Shown in pieces: positions 1 to 10,649 of a stretch of 64,000 nt of DNA. Source of the DNA: Sarcocystis neurona. Lineage: Eukaryota; Apicomplexa; Conoidasida; Eucoccidiorida; Sarcocystidae. The stretch spans positions 3,681,446 to 3,745,445 of the forward strand of contig KL647292.1 in NCBI GenBank assembly GCA_000727475.1, in the 5' to 3' direction. The position numbers were made by a program, and so were the translations under genes. A model generated the notes under the pieces. It worked only from the letters and a program-made list of their open reading frames with translations. It did no database searches and had not been told where the DNA came from. Position 1 is the stretch's first letter. Every line of letters begins with the position of its first letter.

Positions 1-555
1 GCAAGGTGGACACAAATGAGGTACATATTCGGCTTCTCCCTTTAGTCCGCAGATTAAGCAGAAGAAAAAAGAGCAACCTTTCGTTGTGTTCAGAGCCAGA
101 TGCACAACCGGCACGGGAAAGTGAGGAGAACGCGAAAGAGGTGGAAATGCAGTCATACTTAGTGACTGCAGCAGCGTGTTGAAGCTCAGAAGGGGACGAC
201 AGAGAAGATAAAACCATGGAGCGGTACGTTTTCTCCGGTGCAGGACTGGTTAGAGAAGAGGAAGGAGAAAAAGGCGAATGGCCCAGGACGTGTACTTCAC
301 CACTACTATTCCTGTCTAGTGTCGACACTTCCCGTCCACCAGGGCACTCTTTCTCTTTCTGTAAAGCCGGCAGCTGATGCGCTGGTGCTTCGGGGTAGTA
401 GCGAGAACTACAATCAATACGAGTGACCAACCGGCCTTAGAAACACGTCCCCGGGCTACACGCACGAGTCGCACGCAGGAACGCGGAGGGACAGGGCGCG
501 AGCTCTCTTCAAATTCCTTTATGTGAGAGAAGACGACGTCTCAACTTGCTCTCAC
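1..555. other. left edge, inside the dynein-like gene; no exon assigned
   Basis: This stretch follows the last assigned exon of the minus-strand dynein-like gene and should be intron or the next exon. The minus strand shows a pyrimidine-rich stretch ending in AG near position 240, but the frame required by the phase-0 donor at 555 meets a stop soon after it. No continuation of the dynein tail could be recognised. The short plus-strand open frame at 238-426 has no supporting feature. Confidence 0.4.
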
Positions 556-1059
556 CTGCTGTGCTCGGGCAGTTGCTACGCCAGCCTCTCTCTGGGGGCT
601 GCTTTCTGCTTTTGATGTTTTTCTTGTTTCCACTGCCCCTGCGGCTTCTGCTGTTGCTGTGTCATCTGCTGACTCCCCTGATTCTGTTGATCTTTCTGCT
701 GCGTCGTTCTCCGCTGCGGCTCCTGTACTGTGTTCTGCGTCGGCCGATGGAGCTGCTGCTGTTGCTGCAGCACTTTCCTGGCTCAGGCTCTCTGCAGAGC
801 CCTCGCTTCCGGCTAACGAAGACTCACGTCTATACACAGCCTTTTCTTTGTTGCAGTTTGGGTTGCTTGTGTTGCCGTGGACGCTGTTGTTGCTGACGCT
901 GCCGCTGCTCTCGTTTTGGTGGCTGTGGCCGGCAGTTTTTCTTCGCTCATCCTTCAGAAGGGGAATATAGACGTCTTCAAGAAGATGGCGCATGTCGTAA
1001 AGGAACTGTGCATCACTTGCTCCCACCGCTATACAGCGTTTCATTTCTTGTTCGATATT
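556..1059 (-). CDS. dynein-like gene, exon 4 with low-complexity insert
   Basis: The acceptor is CCCTTAG and the donor CAGCAG/GTGAGA, both phase 0, for 168 codons. The first 45 residues are ordered (NIEQEMKRCIAVGASDAQF, then DMRHLLEDVYIPLLKDERR). The remaining 120 are Ala/Ser/Glu/Thr-rich with short Ala and Gln runs built from CAG-like triplets, a style typical of coccidian exons. The insert falls where dynein tails usually continue into the linker-proximal helical bundle, so it is probably a lineage-specific disordered loop. Plus-strand open frames across the same bases reflect the stop-free triplet repeats. Confidence 0.6.
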
Positions 1060-4000
1060 CTAAGGGAAAAAGTTAGTTCCACAAGCAGGCAGACTTCTTT
1101 TCTCCGTGCTACTACTACTACTGGAACGTACAGATAGGCACACAAGCACGGGTGGACGCAACCTAAGAATTCTACGCGTGAACGCCACAAGCAGAAACGA
1201 AGCCTGCATAGATTTTTGCAGAAGCAGCGGTGTTTTCGACTCTAAGGTAACAGTTGTGCATTGTTACCTTCTAGATTCATGCATGTGAAGATACGAATGC
1301 ACGTTTCTGTACGAGCAGCGTTTATTGACTTCCTGTATATAAGTACCTACGTACAATGGGAGAACCAGACATTTGTACACGTATGCATGAACTTCACTCG
1401 TTTGGGTACAGATATGTATATGTACGAGTACAGTGTGCAAATTTGTGTACACATTTGGTGATTCTCAGACGTATATATGCAAAGATGTGCTTGTCGAGGT
1501 ACACACGGTTTCCTTCCTTAATACTTACTTATGCGTTTACGCAGGTTTTTGAGATTGACACTCTTGACACTATTGTCTGCGGGACTCACACCTCATCACA
1601 TATTCACTAGTGTTGTATACACCCACGTTTGCGTGTACACACGTGTATATGTGTGTGCACATTGGTATGTTTGCATACGTGTATACAAACGTATGTATAT
1701 ATGCATATATATGTGAGGAAATATATATGTCGCTGTACACGTGCATATACCATGCACAAATACGTATATACCACTGTGTGTGTGGAGTCCCCTGATGACT
1801 CTGACACAAGGACGAAATCTACCGGGTTCTCATATATCCAGTTGCACGTCTACGGATACAGTGAGATATACATATATACATACATGGATAGACAGAGAGA
1901 GAAAAACAGAGGGGTGGATAGATAGATAAATAGGCAGATAGGTGAATAGATAGATAGAGTGATAGAGAAGAGCACATGCATATCTAAGATTTACTTTATA
2001 CTTGTGTATATGTGTGAACAGGTGCATATGTATGGATTTGTCGACTCCTCTTCTACACGTTTGGGTGGACATACATAATTAGTAGTAGGCATATGTACGG
2101 CTTGCGCCGTGCCTGTATATACATGCACGTATTGCGACATGATGTCTTACTGAATAATCCCCTGTATTATTGTTTGACATACCCATGCATTAATAGATGT
2201 ACTATGCATTATAAAATCTACCAACTGGATCGTGACACTTGCTTGTGTACACATTCGTACGGCTAGTCAGTTTTCTTAAGATGTAGCCATACATAGATAT
2301 GTACGTTTGATGCAGACGAAGAAGTCTTGCTACGTGCATCTGCGCAGACGTGAGGTAGTGGAGAAGAGGAAGAGGAACACCTACGCAAACATGTAGATAC
2401 GCGTTATACGTTTATATATACATATATATATAGATATGCGTTTACACATGAATATATATGTGTCTACATAAGTACGCTCACACACATATATACAGGTGCG
2501 AATGCGCGCATGCGTGCATATACAGATATATATATATATATAGGCGTGTGTACGCAAAAAATTGCAACGAGTCTGCGTACACATACACGATAAAAAGTGT
2601 GGCGCACTCTTACTTTCCCTGTCACATCTATGGGCCCTGAAGCAGCTTTCAAGACGTAAACAAGGCGCCTGATGTCGTCTTTACGACAGAGCCAGTTGGT
2701 GCAAAGAACGAGCTCATCGGTGGCCCGTCTTTCCTCGTTCTGCAGGACAAGAAAAAAAGAGGAAGGAGGGGAAGAAAATGTGTAGATAGAGAAGCCAGAA
2801 GCAGATAAGGAAGGGGAAGGAGACGGGAGAAGACAAAGGAGAATGAGCTCAACGCCCCAAAAGAAGAAGTACAAGGAGGAGGAGTAGGAGGAGAAGAAGA
2901 GGCTTAACCATGGTTGTTAATACACCGGTGAAAGCACTCGGGATAGCATGCTTGCTGGGCTTCTCCACTTGTTAAGCAAGGCACAAGCTTCGTGTTCTCA
3001 CTCTTAAAACAAGAGAAATGAGTTCTTCTGCTTGTTTTGAGCTCCTGCTCTGTGCTGCCACACGGGAACGAGGACGAAGCACGCCCTCATGCTGGACTGA
3101 TATCTTTACTCGAGAATAAAATCAGATGCGGTACACGCGAGACTTTTGTTTCCCACGCAGCAGCAAAAAAACTGAGAATAACCGGAAGAAAGCCACCAGA
3201 CTGTTGCTAGCTATTCATGCGCCACAACGACGAAATAGAATATTAACCCTACGTGCGATGGACTTGCAGCAATTTCTCCCTCGCCAGTCTGCAAGGGACG
3301 GTGTCACGCTGGCAGAGCCTTCATGAGGTTATAAAAAAGAACCAGGACAACTTGTCGCCTTATCCCAACTGTTACTCGTTTTCTTTCACTCTGAAAGGCA
3401 GACGAAGGACGAGGTAGCTCGCTCAAGATTTAAGTGCAGATCTTCGTGCGTGAGAAGTGTTTCACCAGCTTCTTTATCTGAAAAGTGTATGCATGTCTAG
3501 GCGGTAGCGCATTCTCAGACACATTAAATATGAATATAGATATTTACATTTGTTTCTAAGTAGGATGGAGTCAAGGAGCTAAATTTCTTTTTCGTGCGCT
3601 GTGCTACAAATGAAAGCCTAGAGGACGACAATTTGACAGTGTTTTGCCCAAGTTTGCATATGCATACTGACGTGTGGAGATATGTATATACATATAGTGT
3701 GCAAGAACATACGCTTGTGCACTCGTTCAGAATACGTGTTCAGAGTTTGTGTGTGCGTGCGTGTGTCTCTAGACGAACATGAACGTGTGCCTCTACGGTT
3801 GTGACATACCCGACGTACGCAGTATTCCCTCTCTGCATCCACGTATGTACACTTGAATGTAGAGGTATATAGATGTGTAGGGAGTCGCATGTGCAATTGT
3901 GTACAGATAAACATCTTGGGAATGCAGGGGGTCCAACGTAAAGAAACGGGACTGCATGACAGATATTAGAGTACATCCGCATTTGACAACCCTCGCTGCT

Positions 4001-5450
4001 CCTCTCACCTGGTTGTACTAATGACATGCATACGTGTAAGTGAATTTAGGGAAAATCAAAGCTGTGTATTATATGCGTTGTTCCGCAGTTTACAAATTCA
4101 TGTTCGTATATGTATATATACGTGCGTACACATCTGTGTACGAAGCTTTGAAAAATTGCAGCTGTTTCTCCTGCGTGTGCCTCTAATTCATATGCATATG
4201 CACGCGTGTGTTTTTATATACGTGCATATAAACATGAGCAGTCAAACATCCGCAGTTGATTCTGGCAACGATCCAGCCTTATACGACAGCGTTGATGTAT
4301 TTTGTAAATATCAGTTACCTATAACTTTCTATACGGCCAAAGTTGTTCATCGTGGGTCCTCCTGTCTCACAGATGTTGATATACGTATTATGAACTACGC
4401 ACCGAGATCCTCAAAGTGTCGAAACAGGTCGCTGTGCGTAGACCTAAAACGTTCGTTACACACAACGTATATGCACACATATTAAAATGATAATAACATA
4501 CCGTTGTACTGCGATCGTCCTACAGTGTACCCGCAGAAAGCACATCTTTTCGCAATATACGTAGTTGTCGTCTAGTCTACGTTGAGGCGCAAGACGAAGT
4601 GCGAACGTTCGAAGAAGCAGACTTCTTCATCCAGCGTGTAGTACGCCTGCTAAATTTGTGGAGATACACATGTGGACCTTGAAATCGATGGCGATTTTTT
4701 GTCGTACATGGTCCTGCAAGGTGCGTCTGGCCGCAACTTTTCCACCATCCGACGTCCGCATATAGAAGAGCAGCGTGTCTCCTTCGCGTCCACAGGAGAG
4801 GAAGTTCATGATGTGTTCATCTGCACTCTGTCCATCCTGACGTGGCAGCGGAGAAAACGTTTCACAAGTGAAGAAAAGACACAATGCGAAATGAGGCTTC
4901 TGTCCCCTGCTGGCGGAACTCTGTGAACTCGTCAAATGGGCATGCGAGCAACTGTCTGAAAAGAAAGAAGGACATTATATATATATATATGACAAACATT
5001 GTAATAAGTCGCACGTTAGACGGAGGAGCAAGCGAACGAGAGGCACGTAGTGATATGTGAGGTCAAGAGAGATCTGGCGATGGTCACAGAGATAAGGAGA
5101 AGCTGTCACCTAACGCAGACACTCAAAGAGGCACTCTTAATATATGCAGCTCATCGTGTACGTACGCAACAGAACATGTGACGTCTGCCCTTCTAACCTT
5201 CGAGAAACGCAGGAGAAAAGGCTGACGTTTGTGCTCCTGTGAATTTGAATGAGTCGCGCTTCAACTTCTCACAGACGCAGTAATATATATTCAAGTAAAA
5301 GCGTATATATATATGTATATATGCACATGGTCCAGTTGTCGTAGTTCAGATTACCTTCGCGAGCAGGATATCCCACTGCCGAGGACTAGCGTCGAGCAAC
5401 TCGACAACCTTCTTTTTTATCCAAGACTTCCTCACGTCGAACGCCATCAT
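556..5450 (-). CDS. dynein heavy chain-like protein, N-terminal part (four exons, 3' end outside window)
   Basis: Four minus-strand exons (5450-5355, 4836-4678, 2739-2614, 1059-556) join in phase 0 throughout and give 295 codons without a stop. The order of motifs matches the extreme N-terminus of axonemal dynein heavy chains: a start segment with WIKKKVVELLDASPRQWDIL, a segment with MNFLSCGREGDTLLFYM, a segment with RRLVYVLKAASGPI, then DMRHLLEDVYIPLLKDERR, like the conserved 'vY.PlL' end of that block. In the family this tail binds intermediate chains and other heavy chains; the motor lies far downstream and is outside the window. After residue 170 comes about 120 residues of Ala/Ser/Glu/Gln-rich sequence not typical of the family. 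In a coccidian the likely site of action is the microgamete flagellum. The family call rests on motif resemblance by eye; another large tail-forming protein is the alternative. Confidence 0.55.
1060..2613. other. intron of dynein-like gene with microsatellites
   Basis: No exon is seen. The sequence is dominated by TATATG/TGTGTA and TAGATAGA tracts; the clearest are the TAGA-type run at about 1912-1966 and TATATA runs near 2407-2440 and 2520-2542. The many short Tyr/Ile/His/Thr-rich open frames here are translations of these repeats. Confidence 0.6.
1912..1966. repeat. imperfect TAGA/GATA microsatellite
   Basis: Repeated TAGATAGA units broken by AAATAGGC and GTGA interruptions lie inside the intron between the third and fourth dynein-like exons. 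Similar tracts recur near 18484-18552, 20862-20932 and 51464-51504. Confidence 0.8.
2614..2739 (-). CDS. dynein-like gene, exon 3
   Basis: The exon has textbook borders: a T-rich tract ending CTGCAG before it and a GTAAGA donor after it. It encodes 42 residues including ERRATDELVLCTNWLCRK and RRLVYVLKAASGPIDV. The second part matches the 'vYvlr..sgpi' block found in axonemal dynein heavy chain N-termini. Both borders are phase 0. The high quality of both splice sites makes this the best supported exon of the gene. Confidence 0.65.
2740..4677. other. intron of dynein-like gene
   Basis: This 1.9 kb intron starts with GTCCAC (or GTACTA) and ends in a purine-rich plus strand at 2750-2900, which is the pyrimidine tract of the minus-strand acceptor. 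Several open frames of 60 to 150 codons occur but have no recognisable domain. The 4021-4485 plus frame of 154 codons mixes repeat-like Cys/Tyr/His sequence with ordinary-looking sequence and was not accepted. Confidence 0.5.
4678..4836 (-). CDS. dynein-like gene, exon 2
   Basis: The acceptor follows a long pyrimidine-rich stretch on the minus strand ending CGTCAG. The exon encodes 53 residues starting DGQSADEHIMNFL and containing REGDTLLFYMRTSDGGKV, a block like the 'fl......l.fy' region of axonemal dynein tails. The 3' limit is uncertain: the donor used here is GTCCAC, and a second in-phase choice, GTACTA, lies about 36 bases further and would add 12 residues. Both leave phase 0. Confidence 0.55.
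4837..5354. other. intron of dynein-like gene
   Basis: The intron of 518 bases runs between exons 1 and 2. It has a pyrimidine-rich 3' end on the minus strand directly before CGTCAG. A TATATA tract lies near 4976-4991. No other feature was seen. Confidence 0.5.
5355..5450 (-). CDS. dynein-like gene, exon 1 (putative start)
   Basis: The exon holds two consecutive ATG codons at 5450-5445 followed by 30 codons, ending GCGAAG before a GTAATC donor. It encodes MMAFDVRKSWIKKKVV and then ELLDASPRQWDILLAK. The N-terminal pattern with a WI.KKV helix and a W near residue 27 resembles dynein tails. The codon before the first ATG is part of a frame that stops just upstream (TGA), so this is either the true start or a misread acceptor. 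The exon ends in phase 0 and matches the next exon. Confidence 0.5.
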
Positions 5451-8400
5451 GTCTCACTTTTTGTACATATACGCATTTATGTACGTCGGAGTATTATTCC
5501 TGCGACAGTGCGCAAGACTGCGTGTCTGTTTTCTAGTGTGCGTGTCCGTAGAAGCTCATGCGTCGGAGAACCCGACGCGAACGCAGGTCAGCTGGGCTTC
5601 TCCCAAAGGCTCTAAGCCTCGCTTCGAAGTGTTCTCGGCGGAGCGAGAAGCTTCAAATTTCAGGTCGCCACAATGCTTGCTGCTCCGTTTAAGTCTGCGA
5701 GCGGGAAATCTTCTGCGAGTCAGGACTTCTTCAAGGCTTCCTCACATATTCGACGTCCCGAAGAATGATGACCTTCTAGGGTCAGACACGTGTATATTAT
5801 GTTAAAGAAGCGACACTCCAGTGGGGATCGAGGATCTGCTGCTGGTGAGGTTAACCGTGGAAACAGGAGGCCGCCGACGTTTCAGATGACAACCACTATT
5901 TCTTGCACCTGCGGAGCGCCCCGCAAAGAGGGCAGATGTGACGTTCTCCTCAGAAGACGAGCACTGCTTCTTGCTGGACCCTACTTTTCCGGCCGTTTGT
6001 GGTCCTGTCGAAATGATTAGAAATTTTGCTTTGTCTACTTTCTGTTACATGTAGGGTTGGTCTCCGACAATTCCAAAGAATCCTGAATATCTTCGACTGC
6101 AGACACAGGCTTTTTGGCACTTCTTCCTTATCCCTCGAATTGCATCACAGACAGAACGTAGATGCTGCCTTTCGCGTCTTCTGGCAACGCTACCTTGCCC
6201 CTGTATATTTACACCCTCCGCGGCAAAAGACGAGGAGAGCCAGCACAAACCTGACCTCTCTTTACCCTTGTAGAGCACTGCACACCCATGCAGACGCTTA
6301 GAGCTGAGAAAGTGTAGGCTGAGGTCTAGCTCTCCAAAAATAATCTTGCTGGCGTTTGTAATTTGTATGGTGTTTATTGAACCCATCTGCATCCGACGCA
6401 AAACAGCATCTGTACGGGGCGTACCCGTGATATGGTGTTCAGAGGCTCCAGCTTAATGTGTGTGCATGCAAGTGTGTACTTCTTCATTTTCTCAAGTCGT
6501 TTCTTCCATGTGCGCGGCGCATACCCAGTGTGCGTGGCACAAAGGGACAGCAACCTTAATGTCAACTAACTGAGCGTCGCCTGCTGCGCGCGTGTGCAAG
6601 ACTGATTGATGCACTTTTCAACTATTGGATACCGCGTACGCCTGTGAAATTGGTGGCCACCTTTGAATTCTGGAAAGAGGAGCGTCCCTCTTCTTCGACC
6701 GAGCTACCGTCGGAGGCTACAAAGATCTACCACGGGTTACACAGCAAGAAAACATGAATGTATCATCCTTCACTAGAAAAAAAGTGCCATGCGGCAGGAG
6801 GAAGCGTCGGGGGGCTCCTTCTTTTGTCCCTAAGTAATCTGGTTTTGCTCTCTGTCCAGTGTACAGAATTAGTATTTAGCGTATCTGTAGAGTACTTCTT
6901 TCAAAGTGTCTGCATTTTCATCCGTAGGGGTACCCGCTCGTGTGTGTCAAATTCTAGAGATCCGTTCTCGCAAAACCTAATTCCCCGTGTGCTCAAAAGC
7001 AATCTCTTCGTCTGCTGAAGAAAGAGGCAATTGCATATTTGACACACTGTAAACCACTTGTACGCTCAAGGGACTCGTGGCTCGCTAAGTGAGTTCTAAC
7101 ATAATCCCTTGTATGTATACCCTAACGTTTAAATGGAAGGGGATTTTTCACAACAACTGGCAATGGGAGATCAACGGTGAGAACAATATATCCGTATGCA
7201 GATCACGGGAAATCCGCAGACATCGAGGACAAACATGCGTATGCGAAACTATGCTCAATGAGTTCTGATGTCTTCTGCATTCGGGACGGCACACAACATT
7301 CAGTCTTCTCGTTGACTAAACATCTTCCGCTTCTGCAACGAATGAACTCCTCATATGCGGGAGATGCAAAAAGAAGGGGAGGCAAAATGTAGATTATGGT
7401 ACCGACCGTTGGAGTAACGCATCATTCTTCTGTGTGCAAACAAATGCCGCGTACACGGAAACACGCAGCACACATATAGGGCGCATCATGACCAGGCGTG
7501 GTATTCGAACAAATAGAAGCGACGGAAAACGCGGTAGCCGTACGTCCTCCTACACAGATTGATAGCTGTACACTTGCACATACGGGTAATTTGCACATTC
7601 ACATACGTCTACTCTTGTGCACCTCTGGCTGTCGAGGCGTACGCATTATTTACGCGCCTACACCAGCTTAACGATGAAAGTCTCGAGCCGCATAATGTGC
7701 TGTTCCTTTGTAAGAAGGTCGGCTACCACAAGATGAATGGTACATTGCACCAAGGAGATTTTTCTCGCATCACCGGTCCTACGGACTTCAGGACATGAGG
7801 TTCTAGATGGAAAATGGCAACAACGTACTTTTTCGGAGCTCTATCGAAGGGTGCGCTCATCAGAGAACTGCTCTGAGGCATGTGGGTGAGTGATACCTTG
7901 TTTCACAGACGTATCCGCAGTTACAAAGAAAAGACGCTCGGCGCTTCCGAGAAAGAAGTACATCGAAGGAAGATTCGATGTATTGTAGGACGGTTTTGAA
8001 GGACCTAGTAACTATGCAGTGACGCAAAAAAGCGGAGCCTGCGCGTTTCGGTGGTTTGCTGACCACTAACGACGAATATCGCGTTTTCAGCTCAACGATA
8101 CAAGAACCGAAGCCGGATTTGCATGGATGTCGCTCCGACTGTGTCGATAACCGGAGTACATGGGCAATAGAGTTCTTCTGCGCCTACAGGGCACGCTGTG
8201 CTTTTTGATACGTGCAGCCAAGAATCGTCTCGTTTCAGACACAAAGTGTACTGTCGCGTGATCCCCTTCCGTAGAGACGCATACAATCCATGTCCGCATA
8301 CGCCGGCTGCTATAGTTGTACGGGCATGAGCCGTCTCTACGGCTGTGTCCGCGTACGCGTACACGTGAGAAGACCGTCTTCAGACGTGTGCGTTGAGATG

Positions 8401-9579
8401 AGAGAAAAAAGTGCCAGCTGGTGTGGCCCACAGGTTTGCCTTGAAAAGACAACCCCCCACCGCTTTTGCCGATCCAGTAAAACAGCTTGGAAGAATCTGA
8501 TACCTCTCCCTTGAGCCGTTAAATGACATGGAAGGTCAATATCCAGTTACACGGACAGCTAAGATAGTTCTAATGTGTGTGCGCCTCCTCCACGTGGTTT
8601 CCGCATTGTCCACCGGGAGCTACATGCAATGAATCTGACCGGCGGTACAACGCGACGGTTATACGTACGCGTACGGACTAACACGAGTGTCTGGATTAAG
8701 TGGAGCTGCTCGTGTGTGCCTAGTTATTGTGTGTATACATACAAGTATATGCATACGGACATATACGGGTGTGCTGCCACACTTTACAGGTAAGGGGCGC
8801 GGAGCAATGGATGAAGTTGCAGAGTCATCCCCTCTCCTGATAAGGTCATTTGGAACACAAGGACCTTGTGTGCGCCCGTCCGCACTGGGTAGCGGCTGGT
8901 TAACTCGAAGGGCACAGTGAGAGAAACGCTGAAAAAGCCGCCGCGGTAAGCTAATCGTTTTACTCTTCGTAAAAGTAAGTGTACGCTTAAAGGGAGACTG
9001 TCCACATCAATTTACCATAGGTATGCGTGTAAATGTTGACAATTATATTTACTGCTGTACAAACATGGGGCTGATAGTATGAACTGTTACCGGAGTAACA
9101 AAAGCCGGTGAAGGCATTCGAAGGAAGTACCGCTGTTGTCTTTGACATACGGAGGCGTTGTATATTTTCCAGTGCTGCACAAGCAGAAAGGTAACAGAGA
9201 GTAGATGGGTAGACATGCGCGTACGCATTTAAATACGTATTCCCTGCGCACACGCACGCATACGTTACACACATACACATACACACACATACATTCACAC
9301 ACACTCGTACGACTATAGCCTCTGATAAAGGGAAATACGTAGAGCCAGTGTGGCAAACAATCGAGACCTACATACCTGTTTTTACGCACACGTCTAAATG
9401 TGAGATATGACTGCCATAGTGGTTGTACGAGAAGGTATTCTACATGCCGCGCTGCCGTGCTGCTTTTCGTATTACTTTTCGTAGCGCAGCACCGACCACA
9501 ATGTCGTGCCCTCAGCTGTCCAAAAATTCGGTATGAAAAATGCATTTTAAAAAGACCACCTTCCGTGAGGACAGCCTTT
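5451..9579. other. 4.1 kb without an assigned gene
   Basis: Two stretches read like coding sequence in more than one frame and were left open. At 6045-6310 both a minus frame (ending VGDQPYM and a stop) and a plus frame (RQFQRILNIFDCRHRLFG) look plausible. At 5449-5805 a plus frame of 118 codons opens with a hydrophobic stretch just opposite the dynein-like start. At 8087-8450 a minus frame of about 120 codons is also open. None has paired splice sites or a known domain. Confidence 0.4.
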
Positions 9580-10649
9580 TCATATGGTCATATTAATAAA
9601 TGTGAATCTAGTTTTTTTCTGCGTGGCTGCGCGCTGCCATGGGACAACGGAATTTCGAATACTAGACCGCGCGACGTTGCTGTGCAGAGAGGTTTGTGTG
9701 ACGTAAGGTTTAAAAGGAAGGTACATATAATTCCTGCCTAATCCCTCTTGTATGATACGCATGTACGACACAACAACACCCAAAGGGAACGAAAAGATTT
9801 CAGCCATGCGTGTTGGAAATGAAAGACAACCGCCGCGAATAATGCCGCTCCAGTGCGGAAGGCACACACCTTGGCCCTGTATGTGCTTGATTTCAGAGCC
9901 CACTCGTGTTCTGGATGAATCCCGCTGCTTCAGAAGGTTGTCAACATTTTGTTAGGTGTGAAGCGTGAGCCATGAGGGACCTGTAAGCATGCATACAAGG
10001 CTTTACAAAAATGTTTGCAGGGTATAAAGGAAGGACACAAAAGGACCCGTCTCTAGTGGTTCTTGGTCTTTCTCCGTGATAGTGTTTCCTGACCGAGACG
10101 AGAGCGTTACGCATGTTACTGGGGAGAGAAGGAATTAACTTTTGGATGAAAAACGCTCCTTTCTAAATGCTTTTTCCTAGTTTCAAAGGGAAGAAGCGAT
10201 ACCTGTCCAGACGCAAGCTTTCAAATATCTAAACAAATCTCTTTCTAAAAGAAGCTTTTGAAGAAACCCACTGTGAAGCACTCACCTCTGTCTTTTGAGG
10301 AGTACCTGCAGAGAAATTGTAAATATCTTTGTTGAAAAGCTTGTAGCGGAGAATTGTCTGAATGGTGCTAGCAGAGTATAGAGCAAAGCACTGTACGTCT
10401 ACCAGGGCAGTGGAGGGGACTTCTCCGAAAATGGAAAGAGATGCTTCAGACCCCTTGCACACGTGGGACTTTTGCACTGAGGCCATATCCAGTCCAACCA
10501 TTTCATGGCATCTTCGCAGCGGCAAACTCATCTGGCAGAAACTACACAAGTAAACATACCCGTAGCTGCCTAGCGGCTGGTCTAGTGATTCCTCGGTGAT
10601 TCCCTGGGCACGCCAGATTCTCGGCCGTCTTGCCCCAATCTCTACGGTG
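9580..10649 (-). CDS. hypothetical protein, two 3' exons of a minus-strand gene
   Basis: An exon at 10649-10286 begins after a T-rich tract ending TTTCTAG (one base, then 121 codons) and ends ACAGAG before a perfect GTGAGT donor. It joins in phase 0 to an exon at 9924-9580 that begins after CTTCTGAAGCAG and ends in a stop at 9582-9580. The first exon includes GSYGYVYLCSFCQMSLPLRR and STALVDVQCFALYSASTIQT. The second includes RTRVGSEIKHIQGQGVCLP and MAEIFSFPLGVVVSYMRII. Five or more cysteines occur in the first exon, but no family is recognised. The exon starts in phase 2, so at least one upstream exon is missing; sequence at 10943-11500 on the same strand is a possible source. Both exons have even amino-acid composition and no repeats. 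Confidence 0.4.
9925..10285. other. intron of the hypothetical minus-strand gene
   Basis: The intron is 361 bases long, starts GTGAGT and ends CTGAAGCAG on the minus strand, with a CT-rich stretch near the 3' end. It holds no repeat, unlike most introns in the window. Confidence 0.4.

Noticed and set aside
1261..2072. Many short frames rich in Tyr, Ile, Cys, His, Thr and Val
   Set aside because: They are translations of TATATG/TGTGTA/CACATA tracts; the same type appears at 18, 24-26, 28, 30-31, 39-42 and 50-53 kb.
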